Source of the DNA: Crocinitomicaceae bacterium | GTDB taxonomy: Bacteria > Bacteroidota > Bacteroidia > Flavobacteriales_D > Crocinitomicaceae | Direction: 5' to 3' | DNA length: 64,000 bases | Assembly: GCA_028689775.1 (NCBI GenBank) | Contig: JAQVCM010000004.1 | Coordinates: 62,001-126,000, forward strand | Part shown: positions 9,048 through 17,582 of the stretch, in pieces | Layout of the letters: every line of letters begins with the position of its first letter | How positions within the stretch are numbered: position 1 is the stretch's first letter | Notes under the pieces: generated by a model | Databases searched by the model: none | Seen by the model: the letters and a program-made list of their open reading frames with translations, nothing else | Told to the model about the DNA's origin: nothing | Translations under genes and position numbers: made by a program

Positions 9048-10297
9048 TCTGTAAATTGTTTTGCAGCATTTTTGGCATTCTCCAAAGTATTTTTCAAACT
9101 GTTATGTCTTCCTACTACTTCTTGATATGCGCTTTGTGCAGCTTTTAAAGCATCTCCTTCAAAAACTCCAGAGTCTATTTGTTGTTTCATTTCTTGTAAT
9201 TGCTTTCCTTGTCCCCGAAGTGCATTTTCAACTTTTTTAAGATGATTAAATGCTGAACCATCAACTTTAATACCACTTGTAACACCTGGAAAGGCATCTT
9301 TTACCGCCCCTACAATGGTGGCTTCATCTAACTGTTCTAAACCCCGATTATTGAAATTATCAACATGCTTTGCTAAAACGTCTTTTCCTTTACCAGTTAA
9401 ATTTGAATTAAACCCTATTTTTTTCCATGCTTGACCTGCTATTTTTGAAGTGTGAGAAGCTACAGTTTCAAATTTCTCAACAATTTTCCAAACGTGGATT
9501 TGCTGTTTGGTAAATTTACCAACGCTATACCCATCTCCAACCCACGGAACTACTTCAATAGCATACTCCCACCATGCTTGTGAAGTAGCTAAATCAATGG
9601 CATCAAGAGCGTCTTTACCAAGTTGTTTAGCCCAACCCTTAGACATGTAGGCAGTTAGACGTTTTTGGATTTGGGATTCTACCATTTCTTTGGCTGCCTT
9701 CTTCAAGCCAACTTTAGCCGCCATTTTTACCAATATGGATATTGGACTTTCTCCATCTGGGTCAACAAAAAATATTGGGTTATTTAAGAATACAGAATAA
9801 GGCGAAACAGAAGGATTAACAACTGGGTCGTTTCCAAATCTTCTACCAAGCCTTGTATCTAAACCATAATCATTAAAACCAATATAATTTCCCGCCCCTT
9901 TTACTTCATCGTCCTTTTCATGCCCGCCAAACCCATATCGATACCCACCATCAACCTCAAAACTTCTCCCACTCAACACAACCCCAAATGGCGAATAATC
10001 CTGCGCAACTCTCACATCAGCTAGCATTCCTGTAAGATTACCTTCTTCAAAACTCGGGATTGGTTTATCAGAAATCACGCTCAAAACATTGCCCAAATGG
10101 TTGCTAAGTTCGTAGGTTCTTTTTCCGATTTCGTATTTTACGCTTTTCATCGAGTAATTCGGATTATGCAAGGCAAGCATGTCGATATCCGTACTTCTCA
10201 CTCCAACCCTCGAACTTCCATAAATAGAACGATCCTTGAGTTTAAGATAAACTTCGGAATTTTTATAATCTATTTCTTTATCATAAGTTGCCATCAC
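9044..10297 (-). CDS. RHS-core orphan tip A with C-terminal polymorphic toxin domain
   Basis: The 417-residue product starts inside an RHS protein at [10 protein letters not shown] (GTG or ATG). Residues 1-183 are the conserved RHS tip and core ([66 protein letters not shown]). Residues 184-417 are variable, with a pre-toxin-like stretch (IEVVPWVGDGYSVGK) and a hydrophilic end. It has no signal peptide and no YD-repeat cage, so it cannot be exported by itself. It is paired with immunity gene A. The toxin activity is not recognisable. The natural start is uncertain because the sequence is an internal piece of a larger protein. Confidence 0.75.
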   Translation of the reverse strand: MMATYDKEIDYKNSEVYLKLKDRSIYGSSRVGVRSTDIDMLALHNPNYSMKSVKYEIGKRTYELSNHLGNVLSVISDKPIPSFEEGNLTGMLADVRVAQDYSPFGVVLSGRSFEVDGGYRYGFGGHEKDDEVKGAGNYIGFNDYGLDTRLGRRFGNDPVVNPSVSPYSVFLNNPIFFVDPDGESPISILVKMAAKVGLKKAAKEMVESQIQKRLTAYMSKGWAKQLGKDALDAIDLATSQAWWEYAIEVVPWVGDGYSVGKFTKQQIHVWKIVEKFETVASHTSKIAGQAWKKIGFNSNLTGKGKDVLAKHVDNFNNRGLEQLDEATIVGAVKDAFPGVTSGIKVDGSAFNHLKKVENALRGQGKQLQEMKQQIDSGVFEGDALKAAQSAYQEVVGRHNSLKNTLENAKNAAKQFTE

Positions 10298-10500
10298 ATT
10301 TCCAGTAGCGTCAAGTACATAATAGGTCGTTTTTTCGAGGTTAAATTCATCGTTGAAGATGTGTTTGGCAATTCGGTTGATGAACGCATCTTCAGATTCA
10401 AAGATAGGATTATTTTTGGATTGGAGAATTTACTTCCACGCATGATTACTTTCACTTTTCCGTCCACGCGCCAGTTGATGTCTTCAATGTTTTCTTGTGA
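9905..10500. repeat. RHS-core DNA repeat, copy A
   Basis: This stretch is nearly identical to 13850-14450 over its whole length and to 11930-12440 over its left part. It encodes the conserved RHS tip. Such long homology could support recombination with the other copies or with a full-length rhs gene elsewhere. Confidence 0.8.
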
Positions 10501-10521
10501 ACATGGTAGCAAACATACCAT
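10298..10521 (-). pseudogene. upstream RHS fragment of cassette A, frameshifted
   Basis: The upstream RHS piece encodes NIEDINWRVDGKVKVIMRG in one frame. The continuation encodes [20 protein letters not shown] and [16 protein letters not shown] in the neighbouring frame, which leads into tip A. Both are genuine RHS sequence, so a one-base indel lies between them at about 10420-10440. In the downstream frame a stop codon lies at 10430-10432. The fragment begins at the R2 repeat at about 10500. Confidence 0.7.
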
Positions 10522-10665
10522 TTTTAAGCCTTCTCTTAGCTAAAAAAGGATCTGAATATACTTTACTATACCCTACTTTTAGTACTCACAAAAAATATCA
10601 CTGCTAATTATCAATGACTTAAATACTTAAATTATGAAAAGTGACAGTTTACTACACTACCCTTT
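10500..10665. repeat. cassette-linked repeat, copy R2
   Basis: This is the second copy of the block seen at 8437-8612. It sits between immunity gene B and the RHS fragment of cassette A. The left 17-base direct repeat of R1 is missing here, where RHS sequence joins directly. This junction probably marks where one cassette was inserted or duplicated next to the other. Confidence 0.8.
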
Positions 10666-10692
10666 TGTTAGTTCTGTTTTATTCATTATTTC

Positions 10693-11022
10693 TTATTCTT
10701 TTAATATCCGTTTATCTACAACTCTACTGAACCAAGAAGTCCATTGTGAACATTCTATTTTAATACAGTCCATTTCATTCAACTCATTTTCACTTCGATA
10801 TTTGATGTTGTCTTCGGAAATACTTACAATGCGCTCTCTATCCTTATAGTCGAATACAAAATTATAATATTTTCTACTTCTTATAAAACTTGTACTTTCG
10901 AAATGGGCACATATAACTTTTGAGTTTAAAAAGCTACAATAATGAATTAATCCATAAAGAAAGAAAAAACTTATGATAAGAATAAGATACTTGATGTCTT
11001 TTTTATCTAATTTAATTCTCAT
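10693..11022 (-). CDS. putative immunity protein B, single-span membrane protein
   Basis: The 109-residue protein has a basic N-terminus, one hydrophobic helix at about residues 11-30 (ILIISFFFLYGLIHYC) and a soluble charged C-terminal domain with two cysteines and aromatic residues (RSRKYYNFVFDYKDRERIVSI). It resembles no family I know. The ATGA overlap with the upstream toxin gene is identical to that of the other two cassettes and supports the immunity role. A membrane location suggests that toxin B acts at the membrane. Confidence 0.6.
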   Translation of the reverse strand: MRIKLDKKDIKYLILIISFFFLYGLIHYCSFLNSKVICAHFESTSFIRSRKYYNFVFDYKDRERIVSISEDNIKYRSENELNEMDCIKIECSQWTSWFSRVVDKRILKE

Positions 11023-12320
11023 TTCACACCATTAAGTTTATCAAAGCCACTCTGTAGCGCATTAACATTAAGCTCTATAAAAGTGCTTTGTGTAAATTTA
11101 AACCCTGTTGGTAAAGAGTTTTGACCTGTCGTGTTATTTAACGCGCCTCCAATTATTCCTACACCAAAGTCAATACTTAGTTCACTATAATTTTTCTCTA
11201 AAAAAGTCTTGTGAGTTCCATTAATAGTTACATCAATACTGGCATCTAAAGCTGACGTTGTAAGTACGTTAAAGACTGGTGTAGTTTTGAATATTACTCC
11301 TGAAGCTGCTGAAATACCTACACTAGCAACATCAACTTTTTTGATGTCAAAGTTGTTAGTCCCCAGTTGCCCAATTAAATTTGACCCTGCACTTAATCCT
11401 GCAGATAATACTCCACGCGTAAATCCAACAGGTAATGTTGCTACAAAAAATACATAATTAGTTAATCCGTTTTGTAGAAATTTTGAATACCCTTCATTCT
11501 GCTCGTGAAAACGTTGAGCTTCTAATTTTTGTTCTGTATAATCATTGTCGATGGGTAATCCTTGGTTTGTTATTGAGGAGCTTGTATAATTCCATTTTCC
11601 ATTGTCTCCAAGCTTCACATTTTCACCACCTGACGAATATGTATGCCCAGGTTTAGCGTACTCTGTATAACCAGATGGAAGTTGGTCTGGTGATTTCACA
11701 TTTTTATCCCATTCCCAATTCGTTCCACCTTTTCCATCTTTTTTGCCAATCCAATCTTGTCCTTCTAAACCAAATTTATCAGTAAAACGCAAAGGATTAT
11801 TATTAAAAGTTGCATACGGACTTTGCCAAGGATATTTAGCAGTCATAGGGTCAATATTCCAACGCTGTCCAAGTCTCGGGCTATATTGCCAAAACTCTGC
11901 GGTATAGCTGTTTCCTTTTCCTGATACTTCATCATCCTTTTCTTGACCTTGGAACCCATAACGATACCCACCATCAACCTCAAAACTTCTCCCACTCAAA
12001 GTAACCCCAAACGGCGAATAATCCTGCGCAACCCTAACATCAGCTAGCATTCCAGCAAGTTCTTCATGTTCAAAACTCGGTATTGCCTTATCACTAATCA
12101 CGCTCAAAACATTGCCCAAATGGTTGCTAAGTTCATACGTTCTTTTTCCGATTTCGTATTTTACACTTTTCATCGAGTAATTGGGATTATGCAAGGCTAA
12201 CATGTCGATGTCCGTACTTCTCACACCAACTCTCGAACTTCCATAAATAGAACGATCCTTGAGTTTTAGATAAACTTCGGAATTTACATAATCTATTTCT
12301 TTATCGTAAGATGCCATCAC
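11019..12320 (-). CDS. RHS-core orphan tip B with C-terminal polymorphic toxin domain
   Basis: The 433-residue product shares residues 1-130 almost exactly with tips A and C ([49 protein letters not shown]), followed by PRLGQRWNIDP and NPLRFTDKFGLEG. From about residue 187 the sequence is unique. It has a soluble Gly/Trp/Lys-rich part and then a Gly/Ala-rich hydrophobic part (LTNYVFFVATLPVGFTRGVLSAGLSAG; VGIIGGALNN) that could insert into a membrane. No catalytic motif was seen. It lacks the cage and export regions of a complete RHS protein. The RHS frame remains open upstream to a TAA at 12468-12470 but without an ATG. Confidence 0.7.
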   Translation of the reverse strand: MMASYDKEIDYVNSEVYLKLKDRSIYGSSRVGVRSTDIDMLALHNPNYSMKSVKYEIGKRTYELSNHLGNVLSVISDKAIPSFEHEELAGMLADVRVAQDYSPFGVTLSGRSFEVDGGYRYGFQGQEKDDEVSGKGNSYTAEFWQYSPRLGQRWNIDPMTAKYPWQSPYATFNNNPLRFTDKFGLEGQDWIGKKDGKGGTNWEWDKNVKSPDQLPSGYTEYAKPGHTYSSGGENVKLGDNGKWNYTSSSITNQGLPIDNDYTEQKLEAQRFHEQNEGYSKFLQNGLTNYVFFVATLPVGFTRGVLSAGLSAGSNLIGQLGTNNFDIKKVDVASVGISAASGVIFKTTPVFNVLTTSALDASIDVTINGTHKTFLEKNYSELSIDFGVGIIGGALNNTTGQNSLPTGFKFTQSTFIELNVNALQSGFDKLNGVK

Positions 12321-12440
12321 ATTTCCAGTAGCGTCAAGTACATAATAGGTTGTTTTTTCGAGGTTAAATTCATCGTTGACGATGTGTTTGGCAATTCGGT
12401 TGATGAACGCATATTCACATTCAAAGATAGGATTATTTTT
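11930..12440. repeat. RHS-core DNA repeat, copy B
   Basis: This is the second of three near-identical RHS-core segments. Similarity to copies A and C stops abruptly near 12440, where unrelated sequence begins, so copy B has lost the most upstream part that A and C still share. Confidence 0.75.
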
Positions 12441-12849
12441 GGATTTTGGGCTTGTTAAAAGATTAGTTTAAAATGAAAAATTCCAGACTTTTAGATTACC
12501 ATTGAACGAGCGAGACGCTCGCACTAGCTTGGGGACAAAAGTCTTAAAAATAGTTCAATTTCCTTGGATTCTTAAAACCCAAAAAAAGCCTAAAAACCAA
12601 AAAAAAGCCCCAAAAAACAACCTCCAAAATCCCACTTCAAAACAGGTATTTAGGTGGAAATGAACGGAAAATAAAATAAGTGGAAAAATAGGCTGTAAAC
12701 CATGGTAATAAAGACTTTTAGCTTGCCTTGTAATTGTTAATAACTTTCTTGGATTTAAAGAGCATGAAGCGCCAATTGCCACATTACCAAATTTAAAGAT
12801 GTATGAAAAATATCAAAAGCACCATTTGACACTTTACCATCCAACATTA
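12321..12849. other. spacer between cassettes B and C
   Basis: The right edge of the B core continues to about 12440 (RHS frame [19 protein letters not shown] on the minus strand). A short hairpin (GCGAG / CTCGC) lies at about 12506-12522. From 12555 to 12650 the plus strand is very A/C-rich with repeated AAAAAAAGCC-like words. I see no gene. A 75-codon minus-strand frame here has low-complexity composition and was rejected. Confidence 0.5.
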
Positions 12850-13056
12850 TTATTTACTTAACTCTAAAATTGTGAATATTATTGCCATTATTATACCAAA
12901 AAAACCCCCAAGTAGTCCTCTTAAATATGTATCCGTTCCCATTTCACTTTTTTGAGAAAGACTGGTGTATAGTAAATAAACACCTACAAAAAGCATTATT
13001 GAAATTTGAAAAAATGTGGACATAAAATCACTATCATAAATAGATAAAATAATCAT
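12850..13056 (-). CDS. putative immunity protein C, small two-helix membrane protein
   Basis: The 68-residue protein consists of two hydrophobic helices (about residues 12-31 and 46-65) joined by a short polar loop ([14 protein letters not shown]). No family was recognised. Its start overlaps the stop of toxin gene C in an ATGA, as in cassettes A and B. A tiny double-span protein in this position resembles immunity proteins of pore-forming toxins, but that is only inference. Confidence 0.6.
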   Translation of the reverse strand: MIILSIYDSDFMSTFFQISIMLFVGVYLLYTSLSQKSEMGTDTYLRGLLGGFFGIIMAIIFTILELSK

Positions 13057-14243
13057 TCTTTTATTACGTTTTCAGCATTACTTGTTGTATGATTAATGAC
13101 TCCTTTAACCATTTGTTTTTCAGACCCTTTCAATGGTGCTGCATCAGCGCTTTTACCAAGACGAAAAGTTATCGCAACATTAACTGCCCTTATTACAGTG
13201 TTTAATTTCGTGCTTGGATTATCATTTTTAATATCTAATCCTGTGTCAATCATTGCAGAAGCAATAGACAAAGCTACTCCAATAGGAGCAGCAACCTTAC
13301 TGTACTGAAGTGCAATTCCTAAATTACTCATTGCTGATGAGAATTTTACTAATCCTTTTTCTCCCTTTAATGAAGCATCTTGATTATTTGCCCAATAACG
13401 AAGAGCTCTTCCATAATCGCCTTTATTATATGCTTCATCAATCATTATTTGAATATACGTTTTAGGTTCTTTGATTTCTCCTCCTTTTGGCAATTTATTC
13501 ATATTAAAGCGAGGAAAAACCTCAACGTCAGGAGTATATTTAAAACTTTTAGAACCATCTAAACGGTTGTATGTTGTGGCAATACCATTATCCCCATAGC
13601 CCCACAAGTTCTCTTCAAAAGTTTCTGATTCAAGAACTTGAATTTCTCCTTTGTTTAAAATTTCTGTAAAATGAACATTCTTGGATTCAAGTCCCTCTAA
13701 CTCAATCGCATCCAAAACCCTGTTCTCACTAAAAGCATAAGGACTATTCCAAGGATAATCTTTTGCCAATGGATCAACCGCAAAGAACCTCCCCAATCTC
13801 GTATCGTGCATTCTGTATTGATAATTTATTGAATTGCCTTTGCCTTTTACCTCATTATCAGCTTTTTGACCTTGAAAAGAATACCGATACCCACCATCAA
13901 CCTCAAAATTCCTCCCACTCAAAGTCACCCCAAATGGCGAATAATCCTGCGCAACTCTCACATCCGCCAACATTCCTACAAGTTCTTCATGTTCAAAACT
14001 TGGGATTGGTTTATCGCTAATTACAGAAAGCACATTGCCCAGATGGTTGCTGAGTTCATACGTTCTTTTTCCGATTTCGTATTTTACGCTTTTCATCGAG
14101 TAATTCGGATTATGCAAAGCCAACATGTCGATATCTGTACTTCGCACTCCAACCCTCGAACTTCCATAAATAGAACGATCCTTGAGTTTAAGATAAACTT
14201 TGGAATTTATATAATCTATTTCTTTGTCATAAGTTGCCATCAC
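13053..14243 (-). CDS. RHS-core orphan tip C with C-terminal polymorphic toxin domain
   Basis: The 396-residue product has the same RHS tip and core as A and B (residues 1-130; [18 protein letters not shown]), then [28 protein letters not shown], a typical RHS-core end. The unique region from about residue 186 begins with a soluble part ([38 protein letters not shown]). It continues with a moderately hydrophobic helix pair ([30 protein letters not shown]) near the end. No catalytic motif was identified. Its partner is the small membrane protein at 12850-13056. Like the other tips it lacks an N-terminal export or cage region. Confidence 0.7.
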   Translation of the reverse strand: MMATYDKEIDYINSKVYLKLKDRSIYGSSRVGVRSTDIDMLALHNPNYSMKSVKYEIGKRTYELSNHLGNVLSVISDKPIPSFEHEELVGMLADVRVAQDYSPFGVTLSGRNFEVDGGYRYSFQGQKADNEVKGKGNSINYQYRMHDTRLGRFFAVDPLAKDYPWNSPYAFSENRVLDAIELEGLESKNVHFTEILNKGEIQVLESETFEENLWGYGDNGIATTYNRLDGSKSFKYTPDVEVFPRFNMNKLPKGGEIKEPKTYIQIMIDEAYNKGDYGRALRYWANNQDASLKGEKGLVKFSSAMSNLGIALQYSKVAAPIGVALSIASAMIDTGLDIKNDNPSTKLNTVIRAVNVAITFRLGKSADAAPLKGSEKQMVKGVINHTTSNAENVIKE

Positions 14244-14450
14244 ATTTCCAGTAGCGTCAAGTACATAATAAGTCGATTTTTCAAGGTTAAACTGATCGTC
14301 GAAGATGTGTTTGGCAATTCGGTTGATGAACGCATCTTCAGATTCAAAGATAGGATTATTTTTGGATTGGAGAATTTACCTCCACGCCTAATTACTTTCA
14401 CTTTTCCATCCACACGCCATTTGATATTTTTGAATGTTTTCTTGTGAGTC
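13850..14450. repeat. RHS-core DNA repeat, copy C
   Basis: This segment is nearly identical to 9905-10500, including the upstream frameshifted part. Similarity ends at about 14447, which is the end of RHS sequence in this window. Confidence 0.8.
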
Positions 14451-14467
14451 TCTGTTCTTTTAGACAC
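14244..14467 (-). pseudogene. upstream RHS fragment of cassette C, frameshifted
   Basis: The fragment encodes [23 protein letters not shown] in one frame. The true RHS continuation ([20 protein letters not shown]) lies in the neighbouring frame, exactly as in cassette A. No further RHS sequence is found upstream, so no full-length RHS gene drives this array within the window. Confidence 0.7.
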
Positions 14468-14502
14468 CTTTTTTTACCAGTTAAATCTAATTTTTACTTT
14501 GA

Positions 14503-15840
14503 CTATGTTGGCTTTAAAAAAGCCCATTCCCTAAATTTAAAATTTTCCGCTCTCATTTGGACATTATCTAAATCTGCAAAATTTTCAATTTTCAACACTG
14601 CCACAATCGGATACTTATTATTTACCATCGTAACATTTGCTGTTTTTGCTTTAATAAGCATCAATTCATACCTACTGTTTTCATTTCCATCAAATACTTT
14701 CACTACGTAAAATGTGTCGTCGTTATACAAGAAAATTTTTCGTTCAATAAATGCCAAGCGTGGAGTACCCATGTTTGTATTTCGTTTTGACAATGGATTT
14801 AATATAAAGTATTCTTCATAAAAAACATTGATGGAAACTTCGTTAAAGGAATCTCCACGCATCCGGATCACCAATTGAGACGCATTCATTCCCGTTGGAT
14901 CACTTTTAGTAATAAAAAATGGAAACTCTAATTTTAAATCGTTCCATCTTTTATGAATTAATTTGAATCGGGTCAGGCGAATACACGTGACTAAAATGAT
15001 AAAACCAGTTAGCAAGATCGAAGCAACCAAATTATTTATTGCGTGCTCAAAATTTTGATGGAAAATCAGCAAAATAAATTGAATTGCGAACACCACCCCG
15101 TAATAGCTTAATAATCTTTTTAAGACCATGTTTGAATCAATTACCTTTTTATAGGTAAAGAAGCTCGAGTTGTTCAATGCATTATTCAAAATAATTGCAA
15201 AAACAGATACGGTAATCAAAAAAAACAAAATCGTCATCAGCCATCCACCAGATTCCGTTCCTTCAAACAATAACCAAAAATCATAAAATCCATGTGCTAA
15301 GGCGGCAAGGAAAAAAAACAAAATCAAACTCAACACCTTGTTTCCTTTCGGATAATATTTGTATCGGATAATTCCATAGGCGACTAAAGATGAGTCAAAC
15401 ATGTGACCAACAGTCGATAAAATTGCTCTGTTGTTGATGATGTTAGGACCATGTTCCGTAAAATAAAGTACATTTTCCACAGCAGAAAAACCCAAAGCAG
15501 AAACACACATAAACGCTAAAAAGTCGATTGGTTCATTAAATTCCTTTTTAAAGAGAAAAAACATGATTAAAAAGGGAATTGTTTTAGCAATTTCTTCAAC
15601 CAATCCTATTTTAAAAACAGAATACAAAAAATCATTTAAAAAGTTTCCATTTAATTCGAAATAAAAAGAATCGAGCACATATAGCTGAATGCCAAATACG
15701 ACTAAAACGGAAGCACAACCAAGAAAAAATGTCAGAATAAGGTATTTCAGTTTTTCTTGTTCGTAGATGTCAATTAACCTGTAGTAATCCACCCAAATCC
15801 ACGCTATAAAAACTGCAATAAAACTATACAATACAATCAT
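14503..15840 (-). CDS. PrsW-family intramembrane protease-like protein
   Basis: The 445-residue membrane protein has about eight hydrophobic segments in residues 1-300 followed by a soluble domain of about 145 residues. The PrsW-type motifs are present in order: EEIAKTIPF near residue 100, a segment with GFSAVENVLYF near 140, and the histidines in TVGHMFDSS and ALAHGFYDF further on. PrsW proteins are membrane-embedded proteases; Bacillus PrsW cleaves an anti-sigma factor. The substrate here is unknown. It lies just beyond the RHS array on the same strand, which may be coincidental. The soluble C-terminal part is unusual for PrsW and unrecognised. Confidence 0.75.
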   Translation of the reverse strand: MIVLYSFIAVFIAWIWVDYYRLIDIYEQEKLKYLILTFFLGCASVLVVFGIQLYVLDSFYFELNGNFLNDFLYSVFKIGLVEEIAKTIPFLIMFFLFKKEFNEPIDFLAFMCVSALGFSAVENVLYFTEHGPNIINNRAILSTVGHMFDSSLVAYGIIRYKYYPKGNKVLSLILFFFLAALAHGFYDFWLLFEGTESGGWLMTILFFLITVSVFAIILNNALNNSSFFTYKKVIDSNMVLKRLLSYYGVVFAIQFILLIFHQNFEHAINNLVASILLTGFIILVTCIRLTRFKLIHKRWNDLKLEFPFFITKSDPTGMNASQLVIRMRGDSFNEVSINVFYEEYFILNPLSKRNTNMGTPRLAFIERKIFLYNDDTFYVVKVFDGNENSRYELMLIKAKTANVTMVNNKYPIVAVLKIENFADLDNVQMRAENFKFREWAFLKPT

Positions 15841-16056
15841 ATTCTTTCACTTACAAAAAAACAACGACAACATTCATTGCTTTTATTTTTTAAATGTACT
15901 ATTTTTATTTTTGTATACATGGCAAATTGTACTTAAGACTGGCGGTTTGTCCGCGCCTTTCGACTGTCATTTGGAGCTGCTGTAGTAGTATTTCAAACAA
16001 ATAAAAATTAAAAAGAGATCGCATTTCTTTGCAATGTATTTCATCAATTTTCTAGC

Positions 16057-16380
16057 TTACTTGGTTAAAATACTTGGATTTAAAACCAAGTCTAAATCTC
16101 CTTTCTTAAGAAGATCTTCGATCGTTTTTTGAATACAATTTCTTGTTAATTCTTTTACAAATAAATCAGGTGGAATGCTGTAGAGTCCGTTTAAATTCAA
16201 ATTTTCAGAGCGGTCTTCCTTCAAAGAAGTCTCGAAAAACCCAAAAGTCCAAACATTGATTCCGTATGTACGACCATCACTCAGCTCAACTACAATATTG
16301 GCAAAATCATTTTCTTTGTCTATTGGTTCTGGAGTAACTTCTTCAAACTCCAGCCATAATTTAAAACTAGTCATGCGCAT
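16057..16380 (-). CDS. hypothetical protein, about 107 residues
   Basis: The small acidic soluble protein has the core FANIVVELSDGRTYGINVWTFGFFET, reminiscent of DUF2442-like or integron-cassette-type small proteins that read 'DGR.YGINVWT'. The C-terminal part is helical and charged. The start is either of two in-frame ATGs six bases apart. No neighbour suggests a function; it is isolated by about 200 bases upstream and 150 downstream. Confidence 0.6.
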   Translation of the reverse strand: MRMTSFKLWLEFEEVTPEPIDKENDFANIVVELSDGRTYGINVWTFGFFETSLKEDRSENLNLNGLYSIPPDLFVKELTRNCIQKTIEDLLKKGDLDLVLNPSILTK

Positions 16381-16529
16381 GTATTGTTTAAAAATTATTT
16401 TAACGCTTAGTCAATTCGTGTTTTAACAGTAGATTCAATAATACTCACTTCAATTTCAATCAATTACACTTAAAACGTCTTCATTCTTACTGCAAACTTC
16501 TGAATTTTAAGCTTGAATTTTAAGCCAAT

Positions 16530-17294
16530 CTACCAAGAATGATAATAATACAAAAACCTTCCATCATTTTTTAAATAAAGTGTTAACCTCTCACCATCCG
16601 CATGTAGATGTGCAATCGTCGCAACGGAAGTGTATTCCATTGGATTATCGGTGAAGCGCAAATCAGATAGATTTTTATCCATTAATCCAGTGATGCTCTT
16701 TTGCCAAATAACCTTTTCATTGTTGTCTTTAGCCTTTAAAACCGTTTTACCATCGACTTGAAATGAACTCAAAGATCCAAAATTTGTTTGTTCCACATGA
16801 AGTGAGTCTGAAGTTATTTCCTGCTTAAAATCAACACCTTGAAATGGTCCATCGTCAAAGGTCATTGTCATGTGAGGCAAATATTGATCATTTTCTACCT
16901 GCCAATAAAAATCATCTCGCATAAAATCAATTTTCTCAGCAACTGATTTATCGGCAATTTTTGCGGCATCGATCTCTCTGATTTTTAAATACAATTTGGT
17001 CAGTTGATTGAAGAAGTTGACATCCATTTTCTTGTTCACATTTGGATGCAGATCCTTGAGTTGAAAAATGATTACGGGAATCATGTAGTTTGTTTTGATG
17101 GAAGGATTCTTCCTACCTTCCTTAAAATCCATGGTCAGTAATTTTTTAATTTCACTGTCTTTCCATTTGAAAGCTTCTATATTTTCTAAACCGAAAAAAT
17201 CAAGGTGTTTTATATCATACGTCGTTGCAGATACGGTTTTGTGTCCACAAGAAGTAATGCAGATTAATAGGAAAAGGATGCTGAATGTTTTCAT
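16530..17294 (-). CDS. putative lipoprotein of unknown function
   Basis: The 254-residue protein has a lipoprotein signal peptide with lipobox ITSC (Cys near residue 16). The mature part is mixed alpha/beta with no recognised domain; the C-terminal quarter (YTSVATIAHLHADGERLTLYLKNDGRFLYYYHSW) looks like paired strands. It is probably anchored to a membrane facing the periplasm. It is isolated, with about 290 bases to the next gene on the right. Confidence 0.7.
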   Translation of the reverse strand: MKTFSILFLLICITSCGHKTVSATTYDIKHLDFFGLENIEAFKWKDSEIKKLLTMDFKEGRKNPSIKTNYMIPVIIFQLKDLHPNVNKKMDVNFFNQLTKLYLKIREIDAAKIADKSVAEKIDFMRDDFYWQVENDQYLPHMTMTFDDGPFQGVDFKQEITSDSLHVEQTNFGSLSSFQVDGKTVLKAKDNNEKVIWQKSITGLMDKNLSDLRFTDNPMEYTSVATIAHLHADGERLTLYLKNDGRFLYYYHSW

Positions 17295-17582
17295 CTGAGT
17301 TCTGGTTATTTTCCAAATTTACAATTTCTCATGGATTCAAAATGCTGTTTTTATTTAGAATCAACCTGAATTAAAACAACGTGCTTTAACAGTTGAAAAA
17401 AATCATATCGTGCTACAACTCACAAACAAAGGGATTTTTTATTTTACGACAGTTCTCAAAATATGAAATCAGCAAATCGACTCTAGCTAGAAGTTGATTT
17501 CTGCGAAGAATACTGCATTCACTTATGTCTTTTCTGATTGAGTGTCAAAATAAAAACACAAAGATTATGGGAGTGCTGTACT

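Noticed and set aside
12555-12782. 75-codon minus-strand reading frame between cassettes B and C
   Set aside because: The translation is low-complexity (FFGAFFWFLGFFWVL) and follows from the A/C-rich composition; no start context or homologue was recognised.
13866-14447. 193-codon plus-strand frame across RHS core C
   Set aside because: It is antisense to the conserved RHS core, and the same shadow appears opposite cores A and B.
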